The notes: generated by a model not told the origin, from the letters alone. A DNA stretch of 17,565 nt from an uncultured Eubacterium sp. (GCA_910584595.1 CAJUBQ010000095.1:1-17565), one strand, 5' to 3'; positions 1-8,279 are shown, numbered from the stretch's first letter. Program-made: numbers and translations.

Positions 1-155
1 GCGTTAAGCCAGGGCGAATTAGGCGCCGCGTCCGTCCGGCACCACAACTTAAATGTAGAATGCTTAGGGATTCTTACGTTCTGGAAACCGGAACAATGAG
101 ACAGGGCCGATTCCCTCATCCGGCGTCCGGGAGGCCCATAAGCACCACTTTGTCT
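1..155 (+). ncRNA. Structured non-coding RNA, candidate raiA motif, 5' end cut
   Basis: No convincing reading frame covers this GC-rich stretch, but it folds well. A 7-bp hairpin with an AAA loop lies at 78-94 (GTTCTGG/CCGGAAC with one wobble). A second helix pairs GGGCC at 104-108 with GGCCC at 133-137 and encloses TCCC/GGGA at 112-115 and 129-132. A long-range helix is possible between CGCCG at 24-28 and CGGCG at 121-125. The opening GCGTTAAG and the GAATTAGGCG at 17-26 resemble what I remember of the raiA motif RNA of Clostridia (about 200 nt), but this is recall, not a search. The 5' part lies outside the window. Strand is assigned from the putative motif and from the downstream gene. Confidence 0.5.
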
Positions 156-160
156 AAACT

Positions 161-197
161 GTTACTTTATTACTTGTCCCACCCCGTGATAAGTAAC
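161..197 (+). repeat. Inverted repeat after the structured RNA, possible 3' hairpin
   Basis: GTTACTT at 161-167, and a second TTACTT at 170-175, can each pair with AAGTAAC at 191-197. It could end the upstream RNA, but no clean T-run follows, so a terminator role is only weakly supported. Confidence 0.3.
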
Positions 198-209
198 TTG
201 TATAATTGC

Positions 210-238
210 TTTACACATCTGCCGCAATACGTTATAAT
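210..238 (+). promoter_or_regulatory. Sigma-A promoter of the FIST-GGDEF gene
   Basis: TTTACA at 210-215 and a perfect TATAAT at 233-238 are separated by 17 bp. The start codon of the diguanylate cyclase gene is at 364, giving a leader of about 120 nt. I see no c-di-GMP riboswitch in it. Confidence 0.75.
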
Positions 239-363
239 CACTGTATCCTTAAAAATAAATATCAGAATATTAAATAAGCATAAAAGTGTTTTGCGCAGAC
301 CTGCCTGAACTGTTATTGTATCCACCCGCATACAACAGATGATCGAAAGGAGAAATATACGGA

Positions 364-2133
364 ATGAAGCAATTTCAAATAATGTATACAAGCGCAGATG
401 CTTTTCAGAAAGATCTTGCCGCTCTTAGGAAACAGCGCTGCGACAGCCACGATACCAACCTGTTGTTTCAGGTCTATTCCACTATATTGGACAAAGAGCC
501 TGTTCAAACGCTCTGTGCCATTATAGAAAAAATATTTCCGGACGTTCCATATATGGGATGCTCCACAAGCGGCAATATTGCAAACTGTCAAGTATCCGCT
601 GCTGTTACTGTGATTTGTACCGTATTTGAAGATGCAGATACAAAAATCAAAATACTGCAGTATGATACGGCTGTATCATCCATTTATGAAATTACGCAAA
701 AAGTAATCGAAGAAACGAAACGTCATCCATGGGTAAAAGCGCTGGAGCTTTACTGTACGGTGCCCGAAGATTCTACCACACAGTTTTGTGTCGAGTTAAA
801 AGATATCCGTCCGGATGTTCAAATCTTTGGAGGAATTGCCTGCAGCGAAGATATCACCAGTTCTGATTCTATCGTGTTTTCCAAAGAAGGCGGCGTCAGT
901 GAAAACGCCGTTGTATTGATATTATACGGCGGAAATCAGTTTTATGTGCAGGCTATCAATATCACAGGCTGGAAGCCTCTTGGACGGAAATTCCATGTAA
1001 CCAAATCATCCGGCAGAATCTTGCAGGAGCTTGACGGCATCCCTGCGTATGAAATATACCATAAATATTTGAAAATCGAAAACGACGGCAATTTTTTCTA
1101 CCATACGCTGGAATTTCCGATGTTTTACGAACACAATGACACAACAATTCTGCGCGTTCCGGTTGCAAGCAACCCGGATAATTCCATTACAATGTCGTCT
1201 GACATTGAAACCGGATCTATTGTAAGGATTTCTTATGGCGATCCGGCAACAATTATCGCCAGTATTAAATCGGCCGGTGTAGAAATTCAGGAGTTTCAGC
1301 CGGATCTGTTACATATTTTTTCCTGCGCTGCCAGAAGGACTTTCTGGACGAGTGAAGAACCTACTTATGAAATTGAGCCATTAAAAGATATTGCACCGTC
1401 TTCCGGATTTTTTTCTCATGGGGAATTTCTGCGGACAAAGGAAAACTTAAACCAGCATAATGTCACGCTCGTCATCGCAGCCATGCGGGAAGGTTCCAAG
1501 ACTGCCGCATACCGGAAGAATACCGTTCACACAAAAACTCTTACGAAAATTCCTCTGGCATCCAGACTCGCGAACTTTATCAGCGCAACATCACTGGAGC
1601 TGGAAGAACGCAATCAACAGCTTGCAGCGATCAATAAGCAGTTAAAACAAACGTCTATTACCGACGGTCTGACCGGATTATACAACCGTAAAGAAATTCA
1701 GTCGCGTATCGGCGAAGGACTGCATTGTATGAAAAAAGGAATTTTTTCGATTATTATGCTGGATATCGATAACTTTAAACAAGTAAATGACACCTATGGA
1801 CATCAGGAAGGAGATCATGTCATTATCGCTCTTGCCAAAATCTTACAGGACAGCAATGTACTGGATGCACAATCTTTTTCTGCCGGAAGGTGGGGAGGTG
1901 AAGAATTTATGCTACTGCTGCCGGAATGCGACATCGCCCATGCGACAGATATTGCAGAACGCATCCGAAAATGCTTTGCGGGTACAGCGTTTCCACAGGC
2001 AAAATCCCTAACTGTCAGTATCGGCGTCTCCCAGGCGAAAAGCAATGATACATTGGATACTCTCTGTGTAAGAGTCGACGAAGCGCTCTATGATGCCAAA
2101 CAATCAGGAAAAAATAAAGTTGTCGTATGCTGA
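364..2133 (+). CDS. FIST sensor domain diguanylate cyclase (GGDEF)
   Basis: The protein has 589 residues. Roughly residues 30-390 match the FIST N and C sensor architecture; FIST domains are thought to bind small ligands such as amino acids. A short helical linker (about 400-432, ELEERNQQLAAINKQLKQ) leads to a GGDEF domain starting at T433-DGLTGLYNR. The metal-binding segment LDIDNFKQVND and the active-site signature GGEEF (511-515) are intact, so synthesis of c-di-GMP from two GTP is expected. The allosteric RxxD inhibitory site, normally nine residues before the signature, is absent (AQSF there). No signal peptide or membrane segment is visible, so it should be cytoplasmic. An AGGAGA at 348-353 fixes the start at 364. 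It appears monocistronic and converges with the next gene. Confidence 0.9.
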   Translation: MKQFQIMYTSADAFQKDLAALRKQRCDSHDTNLLFQVYSTILDKEPVQTLCAIIEKIFPDVPYMGCSTSGNIANCQVSAAVTVICTVFEDADTKIKILQYDTAVSSIYEITQKVIEETKRHPWVKALELYCTVPEDSTTQFCVELKDIRPDVQIFGGIACSEDITSSDSIVFSKEGGVSENAVVLILYGGNQFYVQAINITGWKPLGRKFHVTKSSGRILQELDGIPAYEIYHKYLKIENDGNFFYHTLEFPMFYEHNDTTILRVPVASNPDNSITMSSDIETGSIVRISYGDPATIIASIKSAGVEIQEFQPDLLHIFSCAARRTFWTSEEPTYEIEPLKDIAPSSGFFSHGEFLRTKENLNQHNVTLVIAAMREGSKTAAYRKNTVHTKTLTKIPLASRLANFISATSLELEERNQQLAAINKQLKQTSITDGLTGLYNRKEIQSRIGEGLHCMKKGIFSIIMLDIDNFKQVNDTYGHQEGDHVIIALAKILQDSNVLDAQSFSAGRWGGEEFMLLLPECDIAHATDIAERIRKCFAGTAFPQAKSLTVSIGVSQAKSNDTLDTLCVRVDEALYDAKQSGKNKVVVC

Positions 2134-2168
2134 ACCTGATACAGCAGAAACAGCCAGACACTACAAAA

Positions 2169-2231
2169 CAGAGCAAGTTTGTAAACAATCTTATAATCAA
2201 TCTTATAATCAATGATTACGAACCTGCTCTG
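2169..2231. terminator. Large inverted repeat between convergent genes, possible bidirectional terminator
   Basis: Arm 2169-2181 (CAGAGCAAGTTTG) pairs with 2219-2231 (CGAACCTGCTCTG) with one mismatch and one wobble over 13 positions. The 37-nt loop contains a 12-bp direct repeat (AATCTTATAATC at 2187-2198 and 2199-2210). Read on the minus strand the stem is followed by TTTTG, so it best serves the SGNH gene; it also lies just past the stop of the GGDEF gene. The large loop makes it atypical. Confidence 0.45.
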
Positions 2232-2247
2232 CGTATAAAACTGTTTT

Positions 2248-3678
2248 TTAATCCAGACTCTTTTTCACGAAACCTGCTGCATCAAACTCTGTTTTATCAA
2301 ATCCTGCTGCATCAAACTCTGTTTTATCAAATCCTGCTGCATCAAACTCTGTTTTGTCAAATCCTGCTACATCAATCACGTCTTGCGCCACTTTATCATA
2401 GACCAGAATATTGATTCCCTGTTCCGTATCCAAATATTCTTTTCGGTCAACCATTACCGTAAGCTGACCTTTGCCGCATGTAACTGCAAGATCTGATTTT
2501 CCCAGATGCCAATGTTTAAAATATGCTCTCTCAGAGTTATTTGAAAAAACCAGCTGATTATGATCGAATACATATAGCATGCCTGCGGGCTTTTGATAAA
2601 CAACCATTATACATTCTTCTAATTGCCGGACGGCCTGCACATAATCTGCCATCGATGCTTTCTTTTTCAGTTTTTTTAACGTCCTTCGATATAACTGTGA
2701 ATGCTCCAGCTGCTTACTTGCCTCTTCCCAGTTTTCGTAGCGGTCATCGTTACGTCTGTCCGGAATTTCATAATGCTTCTCAAACCATTCTGCCAGATAT
2801 TTTGTATATTTCAGCGCCCCATAATAATTGAGATGTGAGGGTTCAAAAAGATCTGCTGCAAAATCAATCTGCATCTCTTTTACACGATTGCTGTCAATAT
2901 ATGGTACGCCATATTCTCGCGCAATCTGAAACACATAATTATATGCCATCTGTTTTTCTTTTGTCTGATTCAAATAAGGAGAATTGACCAGCAGCATCCG
3001 AATGCCATTCTCTTTGCATAATCTTATCATTTTGCGCAGATAGTTTTCTGTCTGTTCACTAACCGGCTCAAGCAGATCAAAATCTGACCGGTCCGGATTC
3101 TGCCATTTTTTCAGCTCGCTTTTGGAAATCACGTGAAACTCAGGCTTATATCCATGATACCTTTGCTCCTGCTTTTTTGACTGCACATATCTTGTATGAT
3201 AATAGGGGAAAGCAAAAAAAGCCCCTACACTGTCTAACAACTGCCCCTGAGCATTGACTGCGCGAATCGCTTTCCACTTTCTGGCAGAAGGTTTCATGCT
3301 GATAAGACTCGGCAGCGACGCCGTTCCTATCTCGCTTTCTTTTCGATATAGCGTACAGACATCAAAGACGACCAGCTCTGGCGATTGTGTTTTCAAAGCT
3401 TCTTCCAGAAAATAATAACTAATCCATATCGGCTGTCCCGGAGATGCCAAAAGATAACTGGCAATCCCATAATCATCGTACAATTGACACGTATTGACGC
3501 TGTAATAGACATGGCTGCTGCCTACAAACAACACATCTACCGTATTCTCTTCCAGTTTATAAAAATCCGCCAGCTGGATGCATCCTTCATCTGTCTGGTT
3601 TAACGTAACTTTATACAAACCAAACAAAATGGCTGCAAACATGCATAAAAGAAATAATGCGCTAAACAATTTTTTCAT
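2248..3678 (-). CDS. Membrane-anchored SGNH/DltD-like hydrolase with C-terminal decapeptide repeats
   Basis: Start chosen at 3678 because GGAGG at 3685-3689 lies 6 nt upstream; an in-frame start at 3708 lacks one. The product has 476 residues. Residues 1-25 form an uncleaved signal anchor, so the body should be outside the membrane. FVGSSH (nucleophile candidate S55) and EPSHLNYYGA (H282) match block I and block V of SGNH-fold proteins of the DltD/AlgX type, which act on cell-wall or exopolysaccharide acyl groups. The usual DxxH is ExxH here (E279). Residues 438-467 are three copies of AGFDKTEFDA, then a diverged tail AGFVKKSLD. The substrate is unknown; acyl-ester transfer or hydrolysis in the envelope is inferred from the fold only. 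Confidence 0.7.
   Translation of the reverse strand: MKKLFSALFLLCMFAAILFGLYKVTLNQTDEGCIQLADFYKLEENTVDVLFVGSSHVYYSVNTCQLYDDYGIASYLLASPGQPIWISYYFLEEALKTQSPELVVFDVCTLYRKESEIGTASLPSLISMKPSARKWKAIRAVNAQGQLLDSVGAFFAFPYYHTRYVQSKKQEQRYHGYKPEFHVISKSELKKWQNPDRSDFDLLEPVSEQTENYLRKMIRLCKENGIRMLLVNSPYLNQTKEKQMAYNYVFQIAREYGVPYIDSNRVKEMQIDFAADLFEPSHLNYYGALKYTKYLAEWFEKHYEIPDRRNDDRYENWEEASKQLEHSQLYRRTLKKLKKKASMADYVQAVRQLEECIMVVYQKPAGMLYVFDHNQLVFSNNSERAYFKHWHLGKSDLAVTCGKGQLTVMVDRKEYLDTEQGINILVYDKVAQDVIDVAGFDKTEFDAAGFDKTEFDAAGFDKTEFDAAGFVKKSLD
2278..2367 (-). repeat. Three tandem 30-bp in-frame repeats
   Basis: Units lie at 2278-2307, 2308-2337 and 2338-2367. The first two are identical and the third differs by one base. 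The unit length keeps the reading frame and encodes AGFDKTEFDA in the SGNH protein. Degenerate partial copies flank the array on both sides. Near-identity points to recent slippage or recombination. Confidence 0.95.
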
Positions 3679-3810
3679 GCTACACCTCCGGAAAGCATTT
3701 TCCCACATTCATTTACGAATACTATCAGTTTTTCCACATCTTTCCTGATTTATGCATTTTGAACGGCGCTGCCGGAAAAAAAGACAAGCAATATGAAAAG
3801 TTATTTTTGA

Positions 3811-3829
3811 ACAGTTCCTTAGAAACTGT
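3811..3829 (-). terminator. Short hairpin after the transglutaminase gene
   Basis: ACAGTTCC at 3811-3818 and GAAACTGT at 3822-3829 form an 8-bp stem with one wobble and a 3-nt loop. On the minus strand it lies about 20 nt after the transglutaminase stop. The downstream tract is not T-rich at once (TCAAAAAT), so termination is plausible but not secure. Confidence 0.35.
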
Positions 3830-3848
3830 ATTTCAATTGCATAGATAA

Positions 3849-4910
3849 TTAAAAATATTTGGAATATTTAATATCTTCTGCAGGAAAATCTGCAGCTGAC
3901 CACACATGCTGTTCCCTCATTTTCTGCTCGGTAACATTAAAATATTGATAGCTGATTTTTTCCCTCTCTGTGTCGTCCCAGGTGCAGTCAATATAGCGGC
4001 TTTCCCTGCCTGTTTTTACATAATTCCATGCATGTGACACACCTGCCGCTCTTCCACATACTGCCATAGACTGTAATCCGCATTTTTTTGCCATCAAGTT
4101 GAACGCTGCGGTATAACCCTGGCATACTGCAGAACCCTCCACAAGCGCACCGTATGCGGTAAATGCATCGTGATATTGATTGCCGGCAGAAGATGCCACT
4201 TGCTCATTATAACTGCACTTTTGAATCAGATAATCATGGATTGCCTTTGCTTTTTGTTTTGCTGACATCTCTGATTGGATGCATTTTTTCACCGCATCTT
4301 TTGCTGCCTGATCTGCCGCCTTTATTTTCTTGTCCTGCTCATTTTTAGATAACGAACTTCCCCTGTGATATCCGTATGTACCATTTGTATTTCTCCAGAC
4401 AACCGTATCATAATTGTACTCCGGATGCTGCTGAAGCATCTTTACAAATATTGGATAATATGACGCATCGCTGTAATAATTGGTAGAATATTTCCTGTTT
4501 TTTAGCGCCTTTGCAGCCGCTTTCACTGCTGCCGCCTCAGACTTTAACCGCTTGATTTTAATAAATGCGCCGTCTGTCAGCTCAATCGTATATTTTGCAT
4601 TTGGACTGGCGCTGTTTGTCTGCTTCTGAAAACGCACACTTCCTGCTAACAGACGGTTCTGGCTCTTTGCTGCCTGATTCAATGCCATCTGAATCTGTGC
4701 GGTCGTATAACTCCCCGGCGCCGTAAATGTAACGGTGCGCTTTTCTGCTTTGATTGCCTGCGCAAACTTTTGCTCAATCTGCTCCAAATTCAATGCTTTT
4801 TGCGAAGACGCCTGAACCTGGCGCGGCAGCTCTGAAAATGTCCCTGCAAAAAGAAACAGAAAACAAACCATTGACAGCATCGTTATAAACGTTCGTTTTG
4901 TTATTTTCAT
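3849..4910 (-). CDS. Secreted transglutaminase-like cysteine protein
   Basis: The product has 353 residues with a signal peptide; hydrophobic residues 8-24 are followed by a likely cleavage after VQA (34). The C-terminal third is a transglutaminase-like fold. SAVCQGY carries C263, GVSHAW carries H293 and YIDCTW carries D308, the full catalytic triad in the right order. The middle part (about 150-255) is lysine- and alanine-rich helix with a second motif, KAIHDYLIQKCSYNE, typical of the region before the catalytic core in secreted clostridial members. Such proteins act outside the cell as cysteine proteases or cross-linkers, and the substrate cannot be read from sequence. AAAGGAG lies 11 nt before the start, a slightly long spacing. 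The greA-like gene ends 54 bp upstream on the same strand, so co-transcription is possible. Confidence 0.85.
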   Translation of the reverse strand: MKITKRTFITMLSMVCFLFLFAGTFSELPRQVQASSQKALNLEQIEQKFAQAIKAEKRTVTFTAPGSYTTAQIQMALNQAAKSQNRLLAGSVRFQKQTNSASPNAKYTIELTDGAFIKIKRLKSEAAAVKAAAKALKNRKYSTNYYSDASYYPIFVKMLQQHPEYNYDTVVWRNTNGTYGYHRGSSLSKNEQDKKIKAADQAAKDAVKKCIQSEMSAKQKAKAIHDYLIQKCSYNEQVASSAGNQYHDAFTAYGALVEGSAVCQGYTAAFNLMAKKCGLQSMAVCGRAAGVSHAWNYVKTGRESRYIDCTWDDTEREKISYQYFNVTEQKMREQHVWSAADFPAEDIKYSKYF

Positions 4911-4964
4911 ATTTCACATTGCTCCTTTCGGATTCCTGTTTTCAAACATGCTTCAGATAACCGT

Positions 4965-5468
4965 TTAAAATTTTCTTAATTTATCAGTTCCGTCATCTAC
5001 CGTATTTTCAATCGATTTGATAATTACATCATAACTGTATTCCGGATTGACTTTCACAGATACCCGGTCTCCCACCTTATGCCCCAAAATTGCTTTGCCA
5101 ATCGGCGAGTCAATGCTTATCATACCTTTTAACGAATTGCCGCGGACAGTCGTCACAAGTTTAAACGTCTCTGTCTCATCATCTTCTTCAAAATAAACGG
5201 TCACTGTATTATCCAGCCCCACCTCATCCGCATTGGAAGACGTATCGATGATCTGTGCTGTTTTAATCATTCTTTCCAGGTAGCGGATTCTGCTCTCATT
5301 TTGATTTTTATCTTTTTTTGCCGCATGGTACTCAAAGTTTTCGCTTAAGTCCCCTTGTGCACGAGCTTCTTTTACAGCTTCCAACGCCTGTTTCCGTACG
5401 ACGAGTTTGCGGTATTCAATCTCTTCCTCCATACGTGCGATATCTTTTCTGGTCATTTTATCATGCAT
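4965..5468 (-). CDS. greA: GreA/GreB-family transcript cleavage factor
   Basis: The protein rescues backtracked RNA polymerase by reaching the active site through the secondary channel. The N-terminal coiled coil (residues 5-75) carries the tip motif GDLSENFEY with the acidic residues D40 and E43, equivalent to the pair needed for transcript cleavage. The C-terminal domain contains SIDSPIGKAILGHKVGD, the FKBP-like Gre signature. I chose the start at 5468 (167 aa) because it gives the usual family length of about 160 and places the acidic tip at the normal position. The open frame continues up to an ATG at 5549 (194 aa), but that start has no ribosome binding site. Neither start has a strong one; AGGAAAAG lies 13-20 nt upstream of 5468. 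It may be a second, divergent Gre paralogue of its host. Confidence 0.85.
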   Translation of the reverse strand: MHDKMTRKDIARMEEEIEYRKLVVRKQALEAVKEARAQGDLSENFEYHAAKKDKNQNESRIRYLERMIKTAQIIDTSSNADEVGLDNTVTVYFEEDDETETFKLVTTVRGNSLKGMISIDSPIGKAILGHKVGDRVSVKVNPEYSYDVIIKSIENTVDDGTDKLRKF

Positions 5469-5585
5469 ATGTTTCTTCTTTTCCTGTTCCCTTTCTGATT
5501 CTTTACCTGTTAAATCTTCTAATATATGTTTCAAACAGGCTCGAAACATCTTAACTAACGATTTCGCGGTTATATTCCAAATAAC

Positions 5586-5624
5586 AGAATCCGGCGGTTC
5601 GCCCGCGGCAAAACGCCGGATTCT
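5586..5624 (-). terminator. Hairpin after copA
   Basis: A perfect 11-bp inverted repeat, AGAATCCGGCG at 5586-5596 and CGCCGGATTCT at 5614-5624, encloses a 17-nt loop. It lies 15 nt after the copA stop on the minus strand. The following tract (GTTATTTGG) has few T residues, but position and strength suit a terminator that separates copA from greA. Confidence 0.65.
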
Positions 5625-5639
5625 TTCGTGAAATGTGAC

Positions 5640-5852
5640 TTACTGAATTTCGATTACTTTATAATCCTGATCCTCTACCGTTTTGCGCAAAACATCATCT
5701 TCGATCTGCGCATTCAGCTTTACTACTGCCGTTCCGGCTTCATGGCTGACAACAGCCTCGTCGACCTGCGCCAATGCTTCCAGACATTTTTTAACTCTTG
5801 CCTCACAGTGACCGCACATCATACCTTCGATTTTCATTGTTTTTTCCATCAT
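5640..5852 (-). CDS. Possible internal translation product: CopZ-like copper chaperone (70 aa)
   Basis: Inside copA, in the same frame, a perfect GGAGG (5858-5862) lies 5 nt before two adjacent ATG codons at 5852 and 5849. Initiation there would give a 69-70 residue protein made only of the ferredoxin-like heavy-metal domain with MxCxxC (GMMCGHC). This is the size and layout of a free CopZ chaperone, which hands Cu(I) to CopA and CsoR. Whether this start is used is not shown by the sequence; the strong ribosome binding site may simply be a relic of an ancestral separate copZ gene. Confidence 0.5.
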   Translation of the reverse strand: MMEKTMKIEGMMCGHCEARVKKCLEALAQVDEAVVSHEAGTAVVKLNAQIEDDVLRKTVEDQDYKVIEIQ

Positions 5853-8255
5853 TAATTCCTCCATATTCTGTTGATTTTTATATTCGGTGTTTTGAGTCGT
5901 ATTATTTTCCGGATTGTTTTCCTGCGGATTTGTATCTTTCCAAAGGTCTTTCCGGTTCGTTTTCTTTTTTGCTTTCTTTTTTGCTTTATCTTTGGACGCG
6001 TCATGAATAGACACCAAATTCAAACGCAGCGCATTTGTTACCACACAAAAGCTTGAAAGACTCATGGCCGCCGCTCCAAACATCGGATTCAGCTGCCAGT
6101 GAAACAACGGAATCCAAACGCCCGCAGCCAATGGAATACCGATCATATTGTAGATAAATGCCCAAAACAGGTTTTCGTGAATATTACGAAGCGTCGCACG
6201 ACTCAGTCTGATTGCTGCCGGCACATCCAGCAGACTGCTTTTCATTAATACCACATCTGCCGCATCAATCGCTATATCCGTACCCGCGCCAATCGCTATG
6301 CCGATATCTGCTCTTGTTAACGCCGGCGCGTCATTCATACCGTCGCCGACCATAGCTGTCCGCCCTTGCTGCTTTAAAGAGCGAATGACGCTTTCCTTTC
6401 CGTCCGGAAGCACTCCTGCAATCACTTCGTCCACTCCTGCCTGTGCGCCAATTGCTTTTGCCGTACGTTCATGATCGCCTGTCAGCATTACGACGCGGAT
6501 TCCCATATTCTGCAGCTCCCGCACTGCCTGCGGGCTATCTTCCTTTATCACATCTGCTACCGCAATCATACCAAGTATCTGACCGTCTTTCGCAAAGAAC
6601 AAAGGTGTTTTTCCCGTCTCCGCAAGCTGCTCGGACTTTAGCAGCAGTTTTTTTGATATTGGCGCGTGGCTGCTGATAAATGTTCCATTGCCCCCGGCCA
6701 GCTGTGCTCCCTCATACACCGCAGTCAGTCCATTGCCTGGCAAAGCTGCAAATTCCTGCACTTCACCTGCGTGTATTCCTTGTTCCTGTGCATGCTCCCG
6801 CACAGCGCCAGCCAGCGGATGCTCGCTTTTTTGCTCCAACGTATTAGCCAAATAGAGCAATTCCTGCTCTGTAATACCCTCTGCGGGTATTACATCCGTC
6901 ACTTTCGGCGTTCCATTCGTAATCGTTCCGGTTTTATCAAGAGCAACGATTTCTGTACGGCCTGTTTCTTCCAGTGAAACGGCTGTTTTAAACATAATCC
7001 CGCTTTTCGCGCCCACACCGTTTCCTACCATAATCGCTACCGGTGTGGCCAGTCCAAGTGCACAAGGACAGCTGATAACCAGTACGGAAATCCCCCTCGC
7101 CAGGGCAAAACCGACACTTTCTCCTGCAAACAGCCAGATCAGAATCGTGACCGCAGCAATCGCAATTACCACTGGAACAAACACCCCAGACACACGGTCT
7201 GCAACTTTTGCAATCGGCGCTTTTGTCGCTGCCGCATCACTGACCATGCGAATAATCTGTGACAATGTCGTATCTTCACCGACTCTGACTGCTTCGCATT
7301 TTAAAAATCCAGACTGATTTACTGTCGCTGCAGATACCGGATCCTGCTCCGCTTTATCTACCGGAATACTCTCTCCTGTCAGCGCCGCTTCATTTACAGC
7401 GCTGCTCCCTTCCAGTACAATACCGTCTACCGGAATATTCTCACCGGGACGTACGAGAAAAATATCTCCTTTTTGCACCTGTTCAATTGACACCTGTACT
7501 TCTTTTCCGTCTTTCAGCACATTCGCCGTCTTTGGCGCAAGCTTCATCAGCCCTTTCAGCGCATCGGTGGTCTTTCCCTTGGAACGGGCTTCCAGCATTT
7601 TCCCTACTGTAATCAGCGTTAATATCATAGCCGCTGACTCAAAGTAAAACTCATGCATATACGCCATAACGCCGTCCATATCTCCATGCATTTGCGCATC
7701 CGTCATAGCAAACAGCGCATACGTGCTGTAAACAAAAGCTGCCGTAGATCCAAGAGCCACCAATGTATCCATATTCGGCGCCTTATGCCACAGGCTTTTA
7801 AAACCACTGATGAAAAATTTCTGATTCACCACCATAATTATAACGGTTAACAGCAATTGCAGCAACCCCATTGCCACATGATTTTCACTTAAAAATGACG
7901 GTGCTGGCCAGTTCCACATCATATGGCCCATAGAAAGATACATCAGCGCCGCTAAAAATCCTAAAGAAGCATAAAGCCGTTTTTTCAATACCGGGGTATC
8001 ATGATCTGCCAGCGCTTCTTCTTGTCCCGCTGCTGTACCTGACACAGCTGCCTCAGCATGTTTCTGCGATGCTCCATAGCCCGCTTCCTCTACTGCGTGA
8101 ATGACTGCGCCCGCATCTGCCGTTCCTTCCACTCCCATCGAGTTTGTTAACAGACTCACGGAGCAGGATGTTACCCCCGGCACTTTTGATACTGCCTTTT
8201 CTACACGCGCACTGCAAGCTGCACAGCTCATCCCGGTAACTGTATATTGTTCCAT
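5640..8255 (-). CDS. copA: Copper-exporting P1B-type ATPase with fused C-terminal CopZ-like domain
   Basis: CopA pumps Cu(I) out of the cytoplasm at the expense of ATP. Start taken as the ATG at 8255 (871 aa); GGAGG at 8266-8270 lies 10 nt upstream, and a TTG at 8261 is an alternative. In order: an N-terminal heavy-metal domain with GMSCAAC (C11, C14); membrane segments; the actuator motif TGES; the transport-site CPC (396-398); the phosphorylated D440 of DKTGT; SEHPLAG; GDGMNDAP; and the last membrane helices. After about residue 755 comes a Lys/Asn-rich linker and then a second heavy-metal domain with GMMCGHC (C814, C817). The domain after the pump is unusual, since such domains normally sit at the N-terminus. 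It lies 24 bp behind csoR in the same operon. Confidence 0.96.
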   Translation of the reverse strand: MEQYTVTGMSCAACSARVEKAVSKVPGVTSCSVSLLTNSMGVEGTADAGAVIHAVEEAGYGASQKHAEAAVSGTAAGQEEALADHDTPVLKKRLYASLGFLAALMYLSMGHMMWNWPAPSFLSENHVAMGLLQLLLTVIIMVVNQKFFISGFKSLWHKAPNMDTLVALGSTAAFVYSTYALFAMTDAQMHGDMDGVMAYMHEFYFESAAMILTLITVGKMLEARSKGKTTDALKGLMKLAPKTANVLKDGKEVQVSIEQVQKGDIFLVRPGENIPVDGIVLEGSSAVNEAALTGESIPVDKAEQDPVSAATVNQSGFLKCEAVRVGEDTTLSQIIRMVSDAAATKAPIAKVADRVSGVFVPVVIAIAAVTILIWLFAGESVGFALARGISVLVISCPCALGLATPVAIMVGNGVGAKSGIMFKTAVSLEETGRTEIVALDKTGTITNGTPKVTDVIPAEGITEQELLYLANTLEQKSEHPLAGAVREHAQEQGIHAGEVQEFAALPGNGLTAVYEGAQLAGGNGTFISSHAPISKKLLLKSEQLAETGKTPLFFAKDGQILGMIAVADVIKEDSPQAVRELQNMGIRVVMLTGDHERTAKAIGAQAGVDEVIAGVLPDGKESVIRSLKQQGRTAMVGDGMNDAPALTRADIGIAIGAGTDIAIDAADVVLMKSSLLDVPAAIRLSRATLRNIHENLFWAFIYNMIGIPLAAGVWIPLFHWQLNPMFGAAAMSLSSFCVVTNALRLNLVSIHDASKDKAKKKAKKKTNRKDLWKDTNPQENNPENNTTQNTEYKNQQNMEELMMEKTMKIEGMMCGHCEARVKKCLEALAQVDEAVVSHEAGTAVVKLNAQIEDDVLRKTVEDQDYKVIEIQ

Positions 8256-8279
8256 ACCCAAATCGCCTCCTTGTACGTA

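Noticed and set aside
239..363. c-di-GMP riboswitch before the GGDEF gene
   Set aside because: The conserved GEMM-I core elements and receptor are absent from the 120-nt leader.
2127..2414. 95-codon frame with repeated HQTLFYQILL
   Set aside because: It is the opposite-strand reading of the 30-bp repeats in the SGNH gene; the repeat forces all frames open. The minus-strand frame has the ribosome binding site and the conserved motifs.
5469..5549. 27-residue N-terminal extension of the GreA-like protein
   Set aside because: The upstream ATG has no ribosome binding site, and the extension would make the protein longer than the family and shift the acidic tip.
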